A stretch of DNA of 64,000 nt from positions 1-64,000 of the forward strand of contig JANJTA010000008.1 of NCBI GenBank assembly GCA_024711345.1, given 5' to 3'. The DNA is from Rhodanobacter sp. (GTDB taxonomy: Bacteria; Pseudomonadota; Gammaproteobacteria; Xanthomonadales; Rhodanobacteraceae). The position numbers were made by a program, and so were the translations under genes. Each line of letters starts with the position of its first letter. Positions within the stretch are counted from its first letter, which is position 1. Below are positions 10,500 to 19,274 of this stretch, in pieces. A model generated the notes under the pieces. The model was not told the origin of the DNA. It saw nothing but the letters and a program-made list of their open reading frames with translations, and made no database searches.

Positions 10500-11201
10500 T
10501 CAGACCTTGCGATAAAGCAGATCCCACACGCCATGCCCCAGCTTCAGTCCACGCCGCTCGAAGTGGGTCTCGATGCGCCATGCCGGTTTTTCGGCGTATT
10601 GGCCAAGGGCGACGGCGTTGCGCCAATCGGGTGCCGCTTCCATCGTTTCCAGCATGTGCTCGGCGTAGGGCTGCCAGTCGGTGGCCAGATGCAGCAGGCC
10701 GTGGGGGGCCATGCGCGAGGCGAGCAGGGCGACGAATTCGGGCTGGATCAGGCGCCGCTTGTGGTGGCGCTTCTTGTGCCACGGGTCGGGAAACCAGATG
10801 CGCGCCTCGGCCAGCGTGTCCGGGGCGATTTCGTGCTGCAGCACTTCCACCGCATCGTGCTTGTACAGCCGCACGTTGCGCGCGTCGCGCGCGGCCAGTG
10901 CGTTCATCAGGCGGCCCACGCCGGGGCCGTGCACCTCGACGCCGATGAAGTCGCGCCCCAGGTCGTGCTCGCTGGCCCAGGCCAGCGCCTCGCCGTTGCC
11001 GAAGCCGATTTCCAGCACCAGCGGCGCGGCGCGACCGAAGCTCGCCGCGAAATCGCGCGGAGCGCCCTGGTAGTCGATGCCGAAGCGCGACCACAGCGTG
11101 TCGAACGCGCGCTGCTGCGCCGGCGTCATGCGTCCTTCGCGCAGCACGAAGCTGCGGATGCGGCGCATGTATTCGGGGGTGGTGTCGTCGGTCGTCGGCA
11201 T
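10500..11201 (-). CDS. trmB: tRNA (guanine-N7-)-methyltransferase
   Basis: A 233-residue methyltransferase that forms m7G46 in the variable loop of tRNAs using SAM. The SAM-binding motif LEIGFGNG is at residues 63-70, and the family signature WFPDPWHKKRHHKRR follows at about 136-150. C-terminal THFERRG is also typical. The ATG at 11201 is preceded by TACAAT and exactly six bases, with no ribosome site, which suggests a leaderless mRNA. It is followed on the same strand by the SLC13 gene after a 298-base repeat-filled gap, so it is probably monocistronic. Confidence 0.95.
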   Translation of the reverse strand: MPTTDDTTPEYMRRIRSFVLREGRMTPAQQRAFDTLWSRFGIDYQGAPRDFAASFGRAAPLVLEIGFGNGEALAWASEHDLGRDFIGVEVHGPGVGRLMNALAARDARNVRLYKHDAVEVLQHEIAPDTLAEARIWFPDPWHKKRHHKRRLIQPEFVALLASRMAPHGLLHLATDWQPYAEHMLETMEAAPDWRNAVALGQYAEKPAWRIETHFERRGLKLGHGVWDLLYRKV

Positions 11202-11207
11202 CCGTGC

Positions 11208-11213
11208 ATTGTA
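11208..11213 (-). promoter_or_regulatory. -10 element TACAAT of trmB (leaderless)
   Basis: TACAAT lies on the minus strand with six bases (GCACGG) between it and the trmB ATG. Transcription would then start at or next to the A of the start codon. The same 15 bases, TACAATGCACGGATG, precede uup. Confidence 0.65.
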
Positions 11214-11310
11214 GAGCCTTGCCTCGCGCCAGCCCGCTTCCGCGAGCGGGAGCGGGGCAGGCGCGGCGTGCGCGGCCGTTCCCGCGCACGCGTGGGAGCA
11301 GCGGCCGGGT

Positions 11311-13578
11311 TCAGTGCTCTGCCTGGTCTTCGCGCACCTGCCGCTTGCGGTTGGGCGCTTCGCTGCGTGGTGGCTGCCGCGTTTCGGCGCGCGGCTGCGG
11401 CATCGCGCGCGGCTCCGGCATGGCGCGGGGTTCCGGCATCGCGCGCGGTTCCGGCATCGCGCGTTGCGGCGGCTGGTAGCGCGGCATCGGTTCGGCGCGG
11501 TCCGGGGCCGGTAGCGGGCGCGGCGATTCGCGCATGTACGCGCGCGGCGCGGGCTCGGGCCGCTGGAAACGCGACGCGGCCGGTTCGCGCAGGGTTGGTT
11601 CCATTGGCTGCGGCCGTTGCTGCGGCATGGTGCGCGCGGACGGGTAGCGCTGGAAACGACCCTCGTCCGCTGACGTGGACGGGCGGCCGGATTCGGCGCG
11701 ACGGATCGGCGCCGGCTCCGACGGCAGCGGGCGGTTGTCCGGGGTGGCACGCGGCCGCTCTTCGGCGGCGGGCGCGATGTAGCTGACGCCCGGGCGCGGC
11801 ATCGCCCCGGGGCGGTTCGCGTCGTCGCGGCCACCCGGATGGGCGAAGCGGGCCGAGCGCAGTTCCGCAGCGTCGCGCCGCATCGAGGGTCGGTCCGCGG
11901 GGTTGGCCGCGCTGATGCGCGGAGCCACCGGAAGCTGCCCGGGCACGGTTGCCGGTCGGCGCGTGGCGGCGTCGTCGCGAGCGGCTATGGCCGGGCGCTG
12001 GTTGCGCTCGGGCCGACCCGTGCCATCGAGCACGCGCACGTTGCTGCGCGGGGCGGCGAAGCGGTTGTCGCCGCGGCCAGGGAAGGCCGCCTCGCGGGCC
12101 GGCGCGGGCGGTGCGCGTCGGGCCACCACCTGGCGCTCGAAGCCGCCGGCGGGCAGATCGCGCGCGTGCGCGCTGCGCGGCGGCCGGTTCGGGTTGTCCT
12201 GCGGACGCAGGCGGTCGATGCCGCGCACCGGCACCGGTGCGCTGGCGAGCTTGCGCGGATCGACATCGAGCCGGTCACGTTGCACGCGGCGCCCCTCGGC
12301 GAAGCTGCGGCCAGGCACGGCGGTGAAGCCGCGCGGTGCCATGCGGTTGGCGTAGCTGACGTCGCGGAGCGGGCGGCCGGTGCGGTAGTAGCTGTACTGG
12401 CGGTCGATGTTGTTGATCACCGTGGTGCGATTGATGGTGTTGTGCACGTAGATGTTGGTGACGTTGACGCGCGTGTAGTAGCTGCGGTCGCAGCGGTACC
12501 AAGGGTTGTAGATCTCGCCCGGGCCGAGCGGGAACCAGCCCACCGGCGCGCTGCCGATGCCGATCGACCAGCCGCCGCCACCGACGAAGGCGACCAGCGC
12601 CGGCGCGTAGACCGGACGTACGTCAAGCGGACCCGGGATCCAGCCCCAGCCGCCGCCGACCCAGGCCCAGCGGCCGTAGTGGTACGGCGCGAAACCCCAT
12701 GGCGCGTCGTCCACCCAGGTCCAGCCCCAAGGCGCGATGTACGCCCAGTGGCCGCTGCGGTACGGCGCCCAGTCGACGCCGACGTCGGAGGGATACCACA
12801 CCGCGCCGTACTCGCGGGTTTCCCGCCAGCTGCCGTAGCGGTCGAGATCCTGGTAGCCCACCACGTCCTCGGACACGTAGCGGCGGCTGGACGAGCTCGC
12901 GTAGCGGCGGTCGCGCTCGCTGGCCCAGTCGTCGAACGCGTCGCCGCCGTCGACGTCGGTGATCGTCACCGCGGCCAGGCTGGAGTCGGTGAACAGGTAG
13001 CTGCGGCCGGGGTTGATCGGACGCTGCGCATTGTTCTCGCCGAACACGGTGGCGCCGCCGTCGAGCGCGGTGACCCGCGTGCTGCCGTCGCGGTCGTCGA
13101 CATCGACGCGGAAGGTACCGGGCTGGTCGGCCACCAGGGCTACCGTCGGCGTGTCGATCTCGTAACTCTGGCCCTCGTCGAGACGGCGCACGGTGAGGCT
13201 GAGCGTGCCCTGGGTCAACTCGATCTGGGCCAGGTTGTCGTCGAGGTCGAGCAGGCCGAGGTCGGTCTGCCCGTCCATGCGCAACGTGCCGCCGCCGAAC
13301 TCCAGTTCGGCGCGCGCGCCGCGGGCGGTGGACAGCTTGTCGCCGCGGGTCAGCGGGCGGTTGATGTTGGCGTCGCTCCAGTCTTTCGCGCCGGCCGGCA
13401 GAAAGCTGAGGTCGCCGGCGATGTACGACAGTCGCGCCACCCGGCTCGGCGGGTCGGCGCGATCGCCGGCGTTGCCCTGCGCCTGGGCCAGGCCGGCCGC
13501 CACGCACAGCAGCATGATCGCCAGCGCCCGCCAGCGGCGGTACCACGGGGTGGACAACCTGGCAAAACGGGTGGACAT
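11311..13578 (-). CDS. secreted FecR-domain / DUF6600 protein with proline-rich repeat tail
   Basis: A 755-residue exported protein. A basic start and a hydrophobic stretch ending AGLAQAQ form a signal peptide, cleaved near residue 33. Residues about 40-190 form a FecR-like domain (GDKLSTARGARAELEFGGGT). A middle region (about 240-360) is very rich in W, Y, G and P (HWAYIAPWGWTWVDDAPWGF), as in DUF6600. The C-terminal 350 residues are low-complexity R/P/A and include MPEPRA repeats. GAGGAGAG precedes the ATG at 13578; an upstream in-frame ATG at 13614 is less likely. No sigma factor or TonB receptor is adjacent, so it is not a normal FecR anti-sigma factor. Function unknown. Confidence 0.85.
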   Translation of the reverse strand: MSTRFARLSTPWYRRWRALAIMLLCVAAGLAQAQGNAGDRADPPSRVARLSYIAGDLSFLPAGAKDWSDANINRPLTRGDKLSTARGARAELEFGGGTLRMDGQTDLGLLDLDDNLAQIELTQGTLSLTVRRLDEGQSYEIDTPTVALVADQPGTFRVDVDDRDGSTRVTALDGGATVFGENNAQRPINPGRSYLFTDSSLAAVTITDVDGGDAFDDWASERDRRYASSSSRRYVSEDVVGYQDLDRYGSWRETREYGAVWYPSDVGVDWAPYRSGHWAYIAPWGWTWVDDAPWGFAPYHYGRWAWVGGGWGWIPGPLDVRPVYAPALVAFVGGGGWSIGIGSAPVGWFPLGPGEIYNPWYRCDRSYYTRVNVTNIYVHNTINRTTVINNIDRQYSYYRTGRPLRDVSYANRMAPRGFTAVPGRSFAEGRRVQRDRLDVDPRKLASAPVPVRGIDRLRPQDNPNRPPRSAHARDLPAGGFERQVVARRAPPAPAREAAFPGRGDNRFAAPRSNVRVLDGTGRPERNQRPAIAARDDAATRRPATVPGQLPVAPRISAANPADRPSMRRDAAELRSARFAHPGGRDDANRPGAMPRPGVSYIAPAAEERPRATPDNRPLPSEPAPIRRAESGRPSTSADEGRFQRYPSARTMPQQRPQPMEPTLREPAASRFQRPEPAPRAYMRESPRPLPAPDRAEPMPRYQPPQRAMPEPRAMPEPRAMPEPRAMPQPRAETRQPPRSEAPNRKRQVREDQAEH
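11395..11469 (-). repeat. 18-base tandem repeat encoding MPEPRA
   Basis: About four copies of an 18-base unit (GGCATCGCGCGCGGTTCC on the plus strand, with small changes) encode consecutive MPEPRA units near the C-terminus of the FecR/DUF6600 protein. In-frame multiples of three allow length change without frameshift. Confidence 0.85.
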
Positions 13579-13822
13579 GGGGCTCTCCTCGGGAGTGCGC
13601 GCTTGGGACGGCAAGGCTGGTTCGACGCCCTTGCCTCAACGTGCATTGTCGGGCCGGCGCCGACCGTCGCCAGCGCCTGCGCAAACCACCGTTCAGGGCG
13701 CGTTGGGCGCCGCGCCGTGGTCCGCTCGCCGTGCGCAACGGCACGCAGATGGCCGGGTGCCGCGCCCGGCCGACCGCGCCATGGCGCGGGGCGCGGCCGC
13801 GGCGGCAGTCCGTTGCCCCAGC

Positions 13823-13852
13823 TTTCCAACCACGCGAATCCCGGGTTACCAT
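13823..13852 (+). promoter_or_regulatory. probable promoter of tRNA-Gly
   Basis: TTTCCA (13823-13828) and TACCAT (13847-13852) are 18 bases apart. A GC-only stretch follows before the tRNA at 13864, the discriminator type seen in stringently controlled stable-RNA promoters. No gene was seen in the rest of the 13579-13863 gap. Confidence 0.45.
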
Positions 13853-13863
13853 CCGCCCGCCCG

Positions 13864-13937
13864 GCGGGTGTAGCTCAATGGTAGAGCTGTAGCTTCCCAA
13901 GCTACTGACGAGGGTTCGATTCCCTTCACCCGCTCCA
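13864..13937 (+). tRNA. tRNA-Gly (anticodon CCC)
   Basis: A 74-base tRNA with encoded CCA. The acceptor stem GCGGGTG pairs with CACCCGC. The D arm is AGCTC...GAGCT, the anticodon stem GTAGC/GCTAC encloses the loop TTCCCAA with anticodon CCC, and the T arm holds GGTTCGATTCC. It reads GGG codons. No other tRNA is adjacent; the rimB-like gene starts 30 bases downstream. Confidence 0.96.
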
Positions 13938-13967
13938 TTCCCCGGTTGCCGGACATCCCGAAACCCT

Positions 13968-14444
13968 ATGGCGGATCTGATCACCGCGGGCCTGACGACC
14001 TTGGGCTGGCGCGAGCGACTGGCGTTGCCGCAGTTGGGCATCGGCATGCTCAAGGCCAAGCTCGACACCGGCGCGCGCAGCAGTTCGCTGCATGTGGACA
14101 CCCTCGAGGAATTCCTGCGCGACGGCGCGACGTGGCTGCGCTTCACGCTCCATGTCGGACGGCGCCAGCCGGTGGCAATCCGTTGCGAGGCGCCGGCGTG
14201 GGATCGCCGCGCGGTCACCGACACCGGCGGGCGGCGCACCGAGCGCTGGTTCATCCGCAGCGAGGTACAACTGGCCGGGCAGCGCTTCAGCATCGACATC
14301 AACCTGACCGATCGCCGGCATATGCTGTTTCCGCTGCTGCTGGGCCGCAGCGCGCTGAACGGGCGCTTCGCGGTGGATCCGGCGCTTTCCTATACCCAGT
14401 CGCGCCCGCTGCCCGCGGCCACGGATTCGATGACCCACTCATGA
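13968..14444 (+). CDS. RimK-associated retropepsin-like protease (RimB-like, DUF785)
   Basis: A 158-residue protein of the 'ATP-dependent zinc protease' (DUF785) family, now viewed as a retropepsin-like aspartic peptidase. The motif [12 protein letters not shown] (residues 31-42) carries the DTG active-site triad. In pseudomonads the homologue RimB is encoded with RimK and is reported to trim the glutamates that RimK adds to ribosomal protein S6. Here it overlaps rimK by four bases (ATGA), which supports the same partnership. No clear ribosome site precedes it. It starts 30 bases after tRNA-Gly. Confidence 0.88.
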   Translation: MADLITAGLTTLGWRERLALPQLGIGMLKAKLDTGARSSSLHVDTLEEFLRDGATWLRFTLHVGRRQPVAIRCEAPAWDRRAVTDTGGRRTERWFIRSEVQLAGQRFSIDINLTDRRHMLFPLLLGRSALNGRFAVDPALSYTQSRPLPAATDSMTHS

Positions 14445-15361
14445 AGATTGCGATCCTCTCGCGCAACACCCGGCTCTATTCGACCAAGCGCCTGGTCGAG
14501 GCCGCGCGCGTGCGCGGGCACGTGGTGCGCGTGTTCGATCCGTTGCGCTGCTACGTGCGCATCGCGCCGGGCGCCTCGTCGATCCGCTACCAGGGCAGGG
14601 AAGTGCGCGACATCGACGCGGTAATCCCGCGCATCGGCGCCACCAGCACGTTCTACGGCACCGCCGTGCTGCGCCAGCTGGAAATGATGGGCGTGTACAC
14701 GCCGAACCCGTCCGACGCGGTGCTGCGCGCGCGCGACAAGCTGCGCTGCCTGCAGATCCTGGCCGCGCAGGGCATCGACATGCCGGTGACGGTGTTCGGC
14801 GACAACCCGGACGACGCCGACGACGTGCTGGCCCTGCTCGGCGACCCGCCGCACGTGATCAAGCTCAACGAGGGCAGCCAGGGCACCGGCGTGGTGCTGG
14901 CCGAGAAGCGCGCCGCCTCGCAGAGCGTGATCGAGGCGTTCCGCGGGCTGTATGCGAACTTCCTGGTGCAGGAGTTCGTGGCCGAGGCGAAGGGCAGCGA
15001 CCTGCGCTGCTTCGTGGTCGGCAAGAAGGTGGTGGCGGCGATGCAGCGCGAGGCCACGCCGGGCGATTTTCGCGCCAACCTGCATCGCGGCGGCACCGCC
15101 GTGGCGGCCGTGCTGAGCGCGGAGGAGAAGCGCATTGCCGTGCGTGCCGCCGCCGCGCTGGGGCTGGGCATCGCCGGCGTCGATCTGCTGCGCTCGAAGC
15201 GCGGCCCGCTGCTGCTGGAGGTGAATGCCTCGCCCGGGCTGGAAGGCATCGAGGCGGCCACCGGCATCGACGTGGCTGGCGCGGTGGTGGAGCTGCTGGA
15301 GGCACAGGCGCGCGAGGTCCCGGCCGAGACCCGCCCGCATCGCAAGCCGGCCAGGGCCTGA
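14441..15361 (+). CDS. rimK: alpha-L-glutamate ligase RimK (ribosomal protein S6 modification)
   Basis: A 306-residue ATP-grasp ligase that adds glutamate residues to the C-terminus of ribosomal protein S6 using ATP. It begins MKIAILSRN, as in other RimK proteins. The ATP-grasp core shows [15 protein letters not shown], then [18 protein letters not shown], and the metal-binding [15 protein letters not shown]. Its ATG overlaps the stop of the RimB-like gene, so translation is coupled. The C-terminal tail (about residue 290 on) is basic and variable. Confidence 0.95.
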   Translation: MKIAILSRNTRLYSTKRLVEAARVRGHVVRVFDPLRCYVRIAPGASSIRYQGREVRDIDAVIPRIGATSTFYGTAVLRQLEMMGVYTPNPSDAVLRARDKLRCLQILAAQGIDMPVTVFGDNPDDADDVLALLGDPPHVIKLNEGSQGTGVVLAEKRAASQSVIEAFRGLYANFLVQEFVAEAKGSDLRCFVVGKKVVAAMQREATPGDFRANLHRGGTAVAAVLSAEEKRIAVRAAAALGLGIAGVDLLRSKRGPLLLEVNASPGLEGIEAATGIDVAGAVVELLEAQAREVPAETRPHRKPARA

Positions 15362-15429
15362 GCCGCCATGGCGCGATGGTGTCACGGGCGGATGAGCTCG
15401 GGTTAACCGCACCGTAACCCGGCACCCCC

Positions 15430-15554
15430 TATAAAGCGGTCACTGTTCTTTGCGGCACGGTGGCCTGCGTGGCCCGGTGAGGCAGACAATGGTATCGGGG
15501 CAGTAGCTCTTGGGCCCGGATGGGCGACGGCCAGTCGCGCATCCGGGCTTTTTT
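15430..15554 (+). ncRNA. candidate small RNA or attenuated leader with strong terminator
   Basis: The 307-base gap between rimK and the response regulator has no convincing reading frame. TATAAA at 15430-15435 is a good -10 box; no good -35 is seen. About 115 bases of GC-rich, foldable sequence follow, ending in a very strong intrinsic terminator at 15514-15554. This could be a free small RNA of about 110 bases, or a prematurely terminated leader of the two-component operon that starts 115 bases later. It matches no riboswitch class that I recognise. Confidence 0.45.
15514..15554 (+). terminator. intrinsic terminator between rimK and the response regulator
   Basis: The arms GCCCGGATG (15514-15522) and CATCCGGGC (15540-15548) pair perfectly. 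Inside them GCGAC and GTCGC pair as well, leaving one G-G mismatch and a 5-base loop. Six T's follow directly (15549-15554). Confidence 0.9.
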
Positions 15555-15668
15555 ATGGCCGTGCAAGCCCCATTCAGTTTCACGGTGCGGCCGGCGCACC
15601 GGCTTCACCCAAGATTGTTAAGCTTGCAGCTCCAGCCGGCCCGTGCGCCGGCTGCGCAGGAGTGACCC

Positions 15669-16355
15669 ATGCGCGTACTGGTGATCGAAGACAACAGCGA
15701 TATCGCCACCAACATCGGCGACTATCTGGAAGACCGCGGCCACGTGGTGGATTTCGCCGGCGACGGCGTGACCGGCCTGCACCTGGCGGTGGTGCACGAT
15801 TTCGACGTGATCGTGCTCGATCTCACCCTGCCCGGCATGGACGGCCTGGAAGTGGCGCGCAAGCTGCGCCACGAGGCGCACAAGCAGACCCCGATCCTGA
15901 TGCTGACCGCGCGCGACGCGCTGGAGCAGAAGCTGACCGGTTTCGAATCCGGCGCCGACGACTACATGACCAAGCCGTTCGCGCTGCAGGAACTGGCCGC
16001 GCGGCTGGAAGTGCTGGCGCGCCGCGGCAAGGGTCCGCAGAGCCGCGTGCTGAAGGTGGCCGACCTCACCTTCAACCTCGACACGCTCACGGTGAACCGC
16101 GAGGGCAAGTCGATCCAGCTGAACCCGATCGGTCTGAAGCTGCTGCAGGCGCTGATGGAAGCGAGCCCCTCGGTGGTGACCCGGCAGGACCTGGAGCAGC
16201 GCGTGTGGGGCGAGGAGCTGCCGGACAGCGACTCCCTGCGCGTGCACATCCACGGCCTGCGCGCGGCGATCGACAAACCGTTCGACAAGCCGCTGATCCA
16301 CACGCGGCACGGCATTGGCTATCGGATGGTCGAGCCGGATGCAGTCCAGGCGTAA
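15669..16355 (+). CDS. OmpR-family response regulator
   Basis: A 228-residue transcription factor of a two-component system. The receiver domain (1-120) has the acidic pair E7-D8, the phosphorylation site D51 in VIVLDLTLPGMDG, a TAR segment and the invariant lysine in DDYMTKPF. The C-terminal winged helix (about 128-222) ends with HIHGLRAAIDKPF and HTRHGIGYRMV, typical of OmpR/PhoB. Its 3' end overlaps the kinase gene by 17 bases. Target genes cannot be inferred; the branch resembles PhoP/QseB-type regulators of Xanthomonadales. Confidence 0.93.
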   Translation: MRVLVIEDNSDIATNIGDYLEDRGHVVDFAGDGVTGLHLAVVHDFDVIVLDLTLPGMDGLEVARKLRHEAHKQTPILMLTARDALEQKLTGFESGADDYMTKPFALQELAARLEVLARRGKGPQSRVLKVADLTFNLDTLTVNREGKSIQLNPIGLKLLQALMEASPSVVTRQDLEQRVWGEELPDSDSLRVHIHGLRAAIDKPFDKPLIHTRHGIGYRMVEPDAVQA

Positions 16356-17622
16356 GCTGCGGTTCCGCCTCATCGTCTCCTTCGCGTTGTTCGGCTTCGG
16401 CCTCAGCGCGCTGTTTGCCGTGGCGGCGCTGTACGTGCGCGCGAAGGTGGAGGACCAGCTGGTGGTGTCGGCGCTGCAGCACGACGTCGACCAGGCGGTC
16501 GAGAACAAGCACCTGCACCCCGACCTGCCGCTGAAGTCCGACCTGATCGACGCGTGGCTGTGGAGCGACCGCACGATCTACAAGGCGCCGCTGGCCTGGC
16601 AGAACCTGGCGACCGGCGTCTACGACATGAAGGACGTGGACGCGTCCGGGCGGCCGCGCCACTACAAGCTGGCGGTCAGCCGCAAGTACGGCCTGATCGC
16701 GTTCGTCATCTACGACATCAGTCGCGAGGACCTGGGCAAGCAGCAACTGATCCTGTCACTGGTCGGCGCCGTGCTGCTGTTCAGCCTGCTGTCGCTGGCG
16801 ATCGGATTGTGGCTGTCGCGCAGGGTGCTCAAGCCGGTCAGCGAACTGGCCAACCGCTTGCGCGACTTCCGCAAGGCCGGCAAGGCCGAGCCGCTGGCGC
16901 CGCATTTCGCCGACGACGAGGTGGGCGAGCTGGCGCATGCGCTGGACGAATATTCGGCGCGGCTCACCGCGATGGTCGAGCGCGACCGCGAGTTCAACTC
17001 CGACGTCAGCCACGAGCTGCGCACGCCGCTGGCGGTGATCGCCTCCACCACCGAGCTGCTGCAGGGCTCGCCCGACCTCACGCCCAAGCTCGCCGAACGG
17101 CTCAAGCGCATCGAGCGCGCCTCGCGCCAGGCCACCGAGCTGATCGAGGCGCTGCTGCTGTTGTCGCGCGCCGAACGGCGCGGGCCCACCCGCGGCGAGA
17201 CCACCGAGGTCGGCAAGGTCGCCGCCGACGTGATCGAGAGCCAGCGCCCGCAGATGCGCGGCAAGCCGTTGACCATCGAGCTGGCCGTCAACGCGCCGGT
17301 CAGCGTCAACGCACCGGCCTCGGTGCTGTCGGTGGCGCTGACCAACCTGGTCGGCAATGCGATCAAGTACACGCTGGAGGGCAGCGTGCGCGTCGAGGTG
17401 GGCGATGGCCGCATCGAGGTGATCGACACCGGGCCCGGGATCAAGCCGGAGGACGCCGAGCGGCTGTTCCTGCGCGGCGTGCGCGGCGAGGGTGCCGGCG
17501 GCAGCGGCGCCGGACTCGGCCTGGCGATCGTGCGCCGGCTGTGCGAGCTCTATGGCTGGGGCGTCTCGATGCGCCCGCGCAGCGACGCCAACGGCGCCAT
17601 CGCGAGCATCAAGTTCAGCTGA
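16339..17622 (+). CDS. sensor histidine kinase
   Basis: A 427-residue membrane kinase partnered with the preceding regulator. One helix at about residues 10-32 and a second at about 135-155 enclose a short periplasmic sensor of about 100 residues. A HAMP segment follows, then the dimerisation helix with phospho-accepting H225 in SHELRTPL. The ATP-binding domain has N-box LVGNAIKYT, G1 DTGPGI and G2 GSGAGLGLAI. The ATG at 16339 lies inside the regulator gene, so translation is coupled; ATG at an earlier position would extend into regulator coding sequence without reason. The signal sensed is unknown. Confidence 0.92.
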   Translation: MQSRRKLRFRLIVSFALFGFGLSALFAVAALYVRAKVEDQLVVSALQHDVDQAVENKHLHPDLPLKSDLIDAWLWSDRTIYKAPLAWQNLATGVYDMKDVDASGRPRHYKLAVSRKYGLIAFVIYDISREDLGKQQLILSLVGAVLLFSLLSLAIGLWLSRRVLKPVSELANRLRDFRKAGKAEPLAPHFADDEVGELAHALDEYSARLTAMVERDREFNSDVSHELRTPLAVIASTTELLQGSPDLTPKLAERLKRIERASRQATELIEALLLLSRAERRGPTRGETTEVGKVAADVIESQRPQMRGKPLTIELAVNAPVSVNAPASVLSVALTNLVGNAIKYTLEGSVRVEVGDGRIEVIDTGPGIKPEDAERLFLRGVRGEGAGGSGAGLGLAIVRRLCELYGWGVSMRPRSDANGAIASIKFS

Positions 17623-17630
17623 GCAAGCCG

Positions 17631-17705
17631 CCGCTGCGCAGGGGGAGGGACGGACCCGGAGCCGTGCGCTCTGCTCCCTCCCCTGCATCGCGGGGGAGGG
17701 AGTCG
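17631..17705. repeat. G/C-run palindromic repeat (family B, copy 2)
   Basis: The gap between the convergent kinase and ilvE genes holds arms CTCCCTCCCC (17673-17682) and GGGGAGGGAG (17692-17701) around a 9-base loop, plus a CAGGGGGAGGGA half-site upstream. It resembles the elements at 10347-10497 and inside murE. Confidence 0.75.
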
Positions 17706-17709
17706 AGTC

Positions 17710-18627
17710 TCACACCTGCTCCAGCCAGCCCCATTTGTCGTGGGTGCGGCCGTCGAACAGGCCGAAGAACAGTTCCTGCAGGCGCAGGGTCACGCGGCCG
17801 GCCTTGCCGGTGCCGACCTGCTTGCCGTCGATCGAGCGGATCGGGGTGATCTCGGCGGCGGTGCCGCACATCAGCACTTCCTCGGCGAGGTAGAGGTATT
17901 CGCGCGGGATGTCGCGCTCGACCACCTCGATGCCGTCCTCGCGGGCCAGCGTCATCAGCGTGTTGCGGGTGATGCCGGTGAGCAGCGAGGCGCTGGCCGG
18001 CGGGGTGTGCAGCACGCCGTCGAAGACCAGGAACAGGTTCTCGCCGGCGCCTTCGCTGAGCAGGCCGGTGGAAGCCAGCGCAATGCCTTCGCCGAAGCCG
18101 AGCCGGCGCGCCTCGCGCGCGATCAGCTGGCCGGACAGATAATTGCCGCCGGCCTTGGCGCCGGCCGGGATGGTGTTCGGCGCGAAGCGCTGCCAGCTCG
18201 ACACGCAGGCGTCGATGCCGTTCTTCAGCGCCTCCGGCCCGAGGTACGGGCCCATCGGCCAGGCCGCCACGGCCATGTCGATCGGGGTCTCGGCGGAGAG
18301 CCCGAAACCACCCAGGCCGCGCCAGGCGACCGGACGCAGGTAGGCGGCGCCGAGGCCGTTGCGCTTGATCACCTCGCGACAGGCCGCGGCCAGGTCGTCG
18401 GCCGTGTACGGCAGCGCCATGTCGTAGATCTTGGCGGACATGTACAGCCGGTTCAGGTGGTCGGTGAGGCGGAAGATCGCCGCGCCGTCGGGCGTGGCGT
18501 AGCTGCGGATGCCTTCGAATACCGACGAGCCGTAGTGCAGCGCATGCGACATCACGTGGGTGGTCGCCTCGGCCCAGGGCTTGATGTTGCCGTTCTGCCA
18601 GATCCACTCGGGGTATTGCTGGGCCAT
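17710..18627 (-). CDS. ilvE: branched-chain amino acid aminotransferase
   Basis: A 305-residue PLP enzyme of fold type IV that makes valine, leucine and isoleucine from their keto acids with glutamate as amino donor. The start MAQQYPEWIWQNGNIKPW and HALHYGSSVFEGIRSY match IlvE. The PLP lysine is in AKAGGNYLSGQL, and SEGAGENLFLV and CGTAAEITPI are further active-site motifs. The length is normal. AAGGAGAA precedes the ATG at 18627. No other branched-chain gene is adjacent. Confidence 0.95.
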   Translation of the reverse strand: MAQQYPEWIWQNGNIKPWAEATTHVMSHALHYGSSVFEGIRSYATPDGAAIFRLTDHLNRLYMSAKIYDMALPYTADDLAAACREVIKRNGLGAAYLRPVAWRGLGGFGLSAETPIDMAVAAWPMGPYLGPEALKNGIDACVSSWQRFAPNTIPAGAKAGGNYLSGQLIAREARRLGFGEGIALASTGLLSEGAGENLFLVFDGVLHTPPASASLLTGITRNTLMTLAREDGIEVVERDIPREYLYLAEEVLMCGTAAEITPIRSIDGKQVGTGKAGRVTLRLQELFFGLFDGRTHDKWGWLEQV

Positions 18628-18692
18628 GTCGGTTCTCCTTTGGGGACCGCCCATGATAACTGCTGGCCGGCGGGGCGGCGTCAATGGCTGCG

Positions 18693-19268
18693 TCAATTCG
18701 CGCTGCGCAGCCACAGGCAGCCGGCCTGGCGCACGAGGTCGAAACGCAGTTCGCGCAAAGTGCCGCTGCCGTCGTTGCCGCCGACGTGCAGCACCAGTTG
18801 CCCGGTGGACGAGGGCGCCGCGGGCGCGCTGTCCGCGCTTGGCGCCATGCCGGTGCTGGCGGCCGTGGCCGGTGCATCGCCGCCCGGCATGGCCACGTCC
18901 AGCAGCGGCTGCTTCATCAGTTCGGCCAGCGAGCGGATGTCCGCGATCACCGCGCCGCGGCCGTAGCCGTCCCACAGCATCAGGCCGGCCAGGCGGTTCG
19001 CGTTGCGGCTGGCGAACGCGCCGATCACGCTCTGGCGCAGTTCGTCGGGGCTGGCAGCGCACAGGGTCGGGGGCGGCGCCGGCCGCGCGGCGGCCGGCGC
19101 GGGCAATGCGTTCGGGCTGACCGGGCTGGCTTGCAGCGCCGCGCAGGGCTGGTCGGTGAACACCGCGCCGCCGTTCGCGCCGATGCAGCGATGGATCGGC
19201 GACTGTGCCGCGGCCGGGGCGGTGGCGGCTGGCAGGATCAGCAGGAGCAGGGCGGCCAGGCGGTGCAT
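18693..19268 (-). CDS. secreted protein with DUF4124-like N-terminus, function unknown
   Basis: A 191-residue protein with a clear signal peptide (MHRLAALLLLILPAATAPAA), cleaved near AAA-QS. The mature start IHRCIGANGGAVFTDQPC resembles DUF4124, a small cysteine-containing periplasmic domain. A proline/alanine linker follows, then a region with SPDELRQSVIGAF and a C-terminal LRFDLVRQAGCLWLRSAN. Its ATG is preceded by TATGCT and six bases, again fitting a leaderless mRNA. It lies 25 bases from metF on the same strand, downstream of it. The role is not known. Confidence 0.75.
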   Translation of the reverse strand: MHRLAALLLLILPAATAPAAAQSPIHRCIGANGGAVFTDQPCAALQASPVSPNALPAPAAARPAPPPTLCAASPDELRQSVIGAFASRNANRLAGLMLWDGYGRGAVIADIRSLAELMKQPLLDVAMPGGDAPATAASTGMAPSADSAPAAPSSTGQLVLHVGGNDGSGTLRELRFDLVRQAGCLWLRSAN

Positions 19269-19274
19269 CGCGCC

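Noticed and set aside
11395-11469. Short regular repeats that might be a CRISPR array
   Set aside because: Units are contiguous 18-base repeats without spacers and encode MPEPRA in frame; no cas genes are present.
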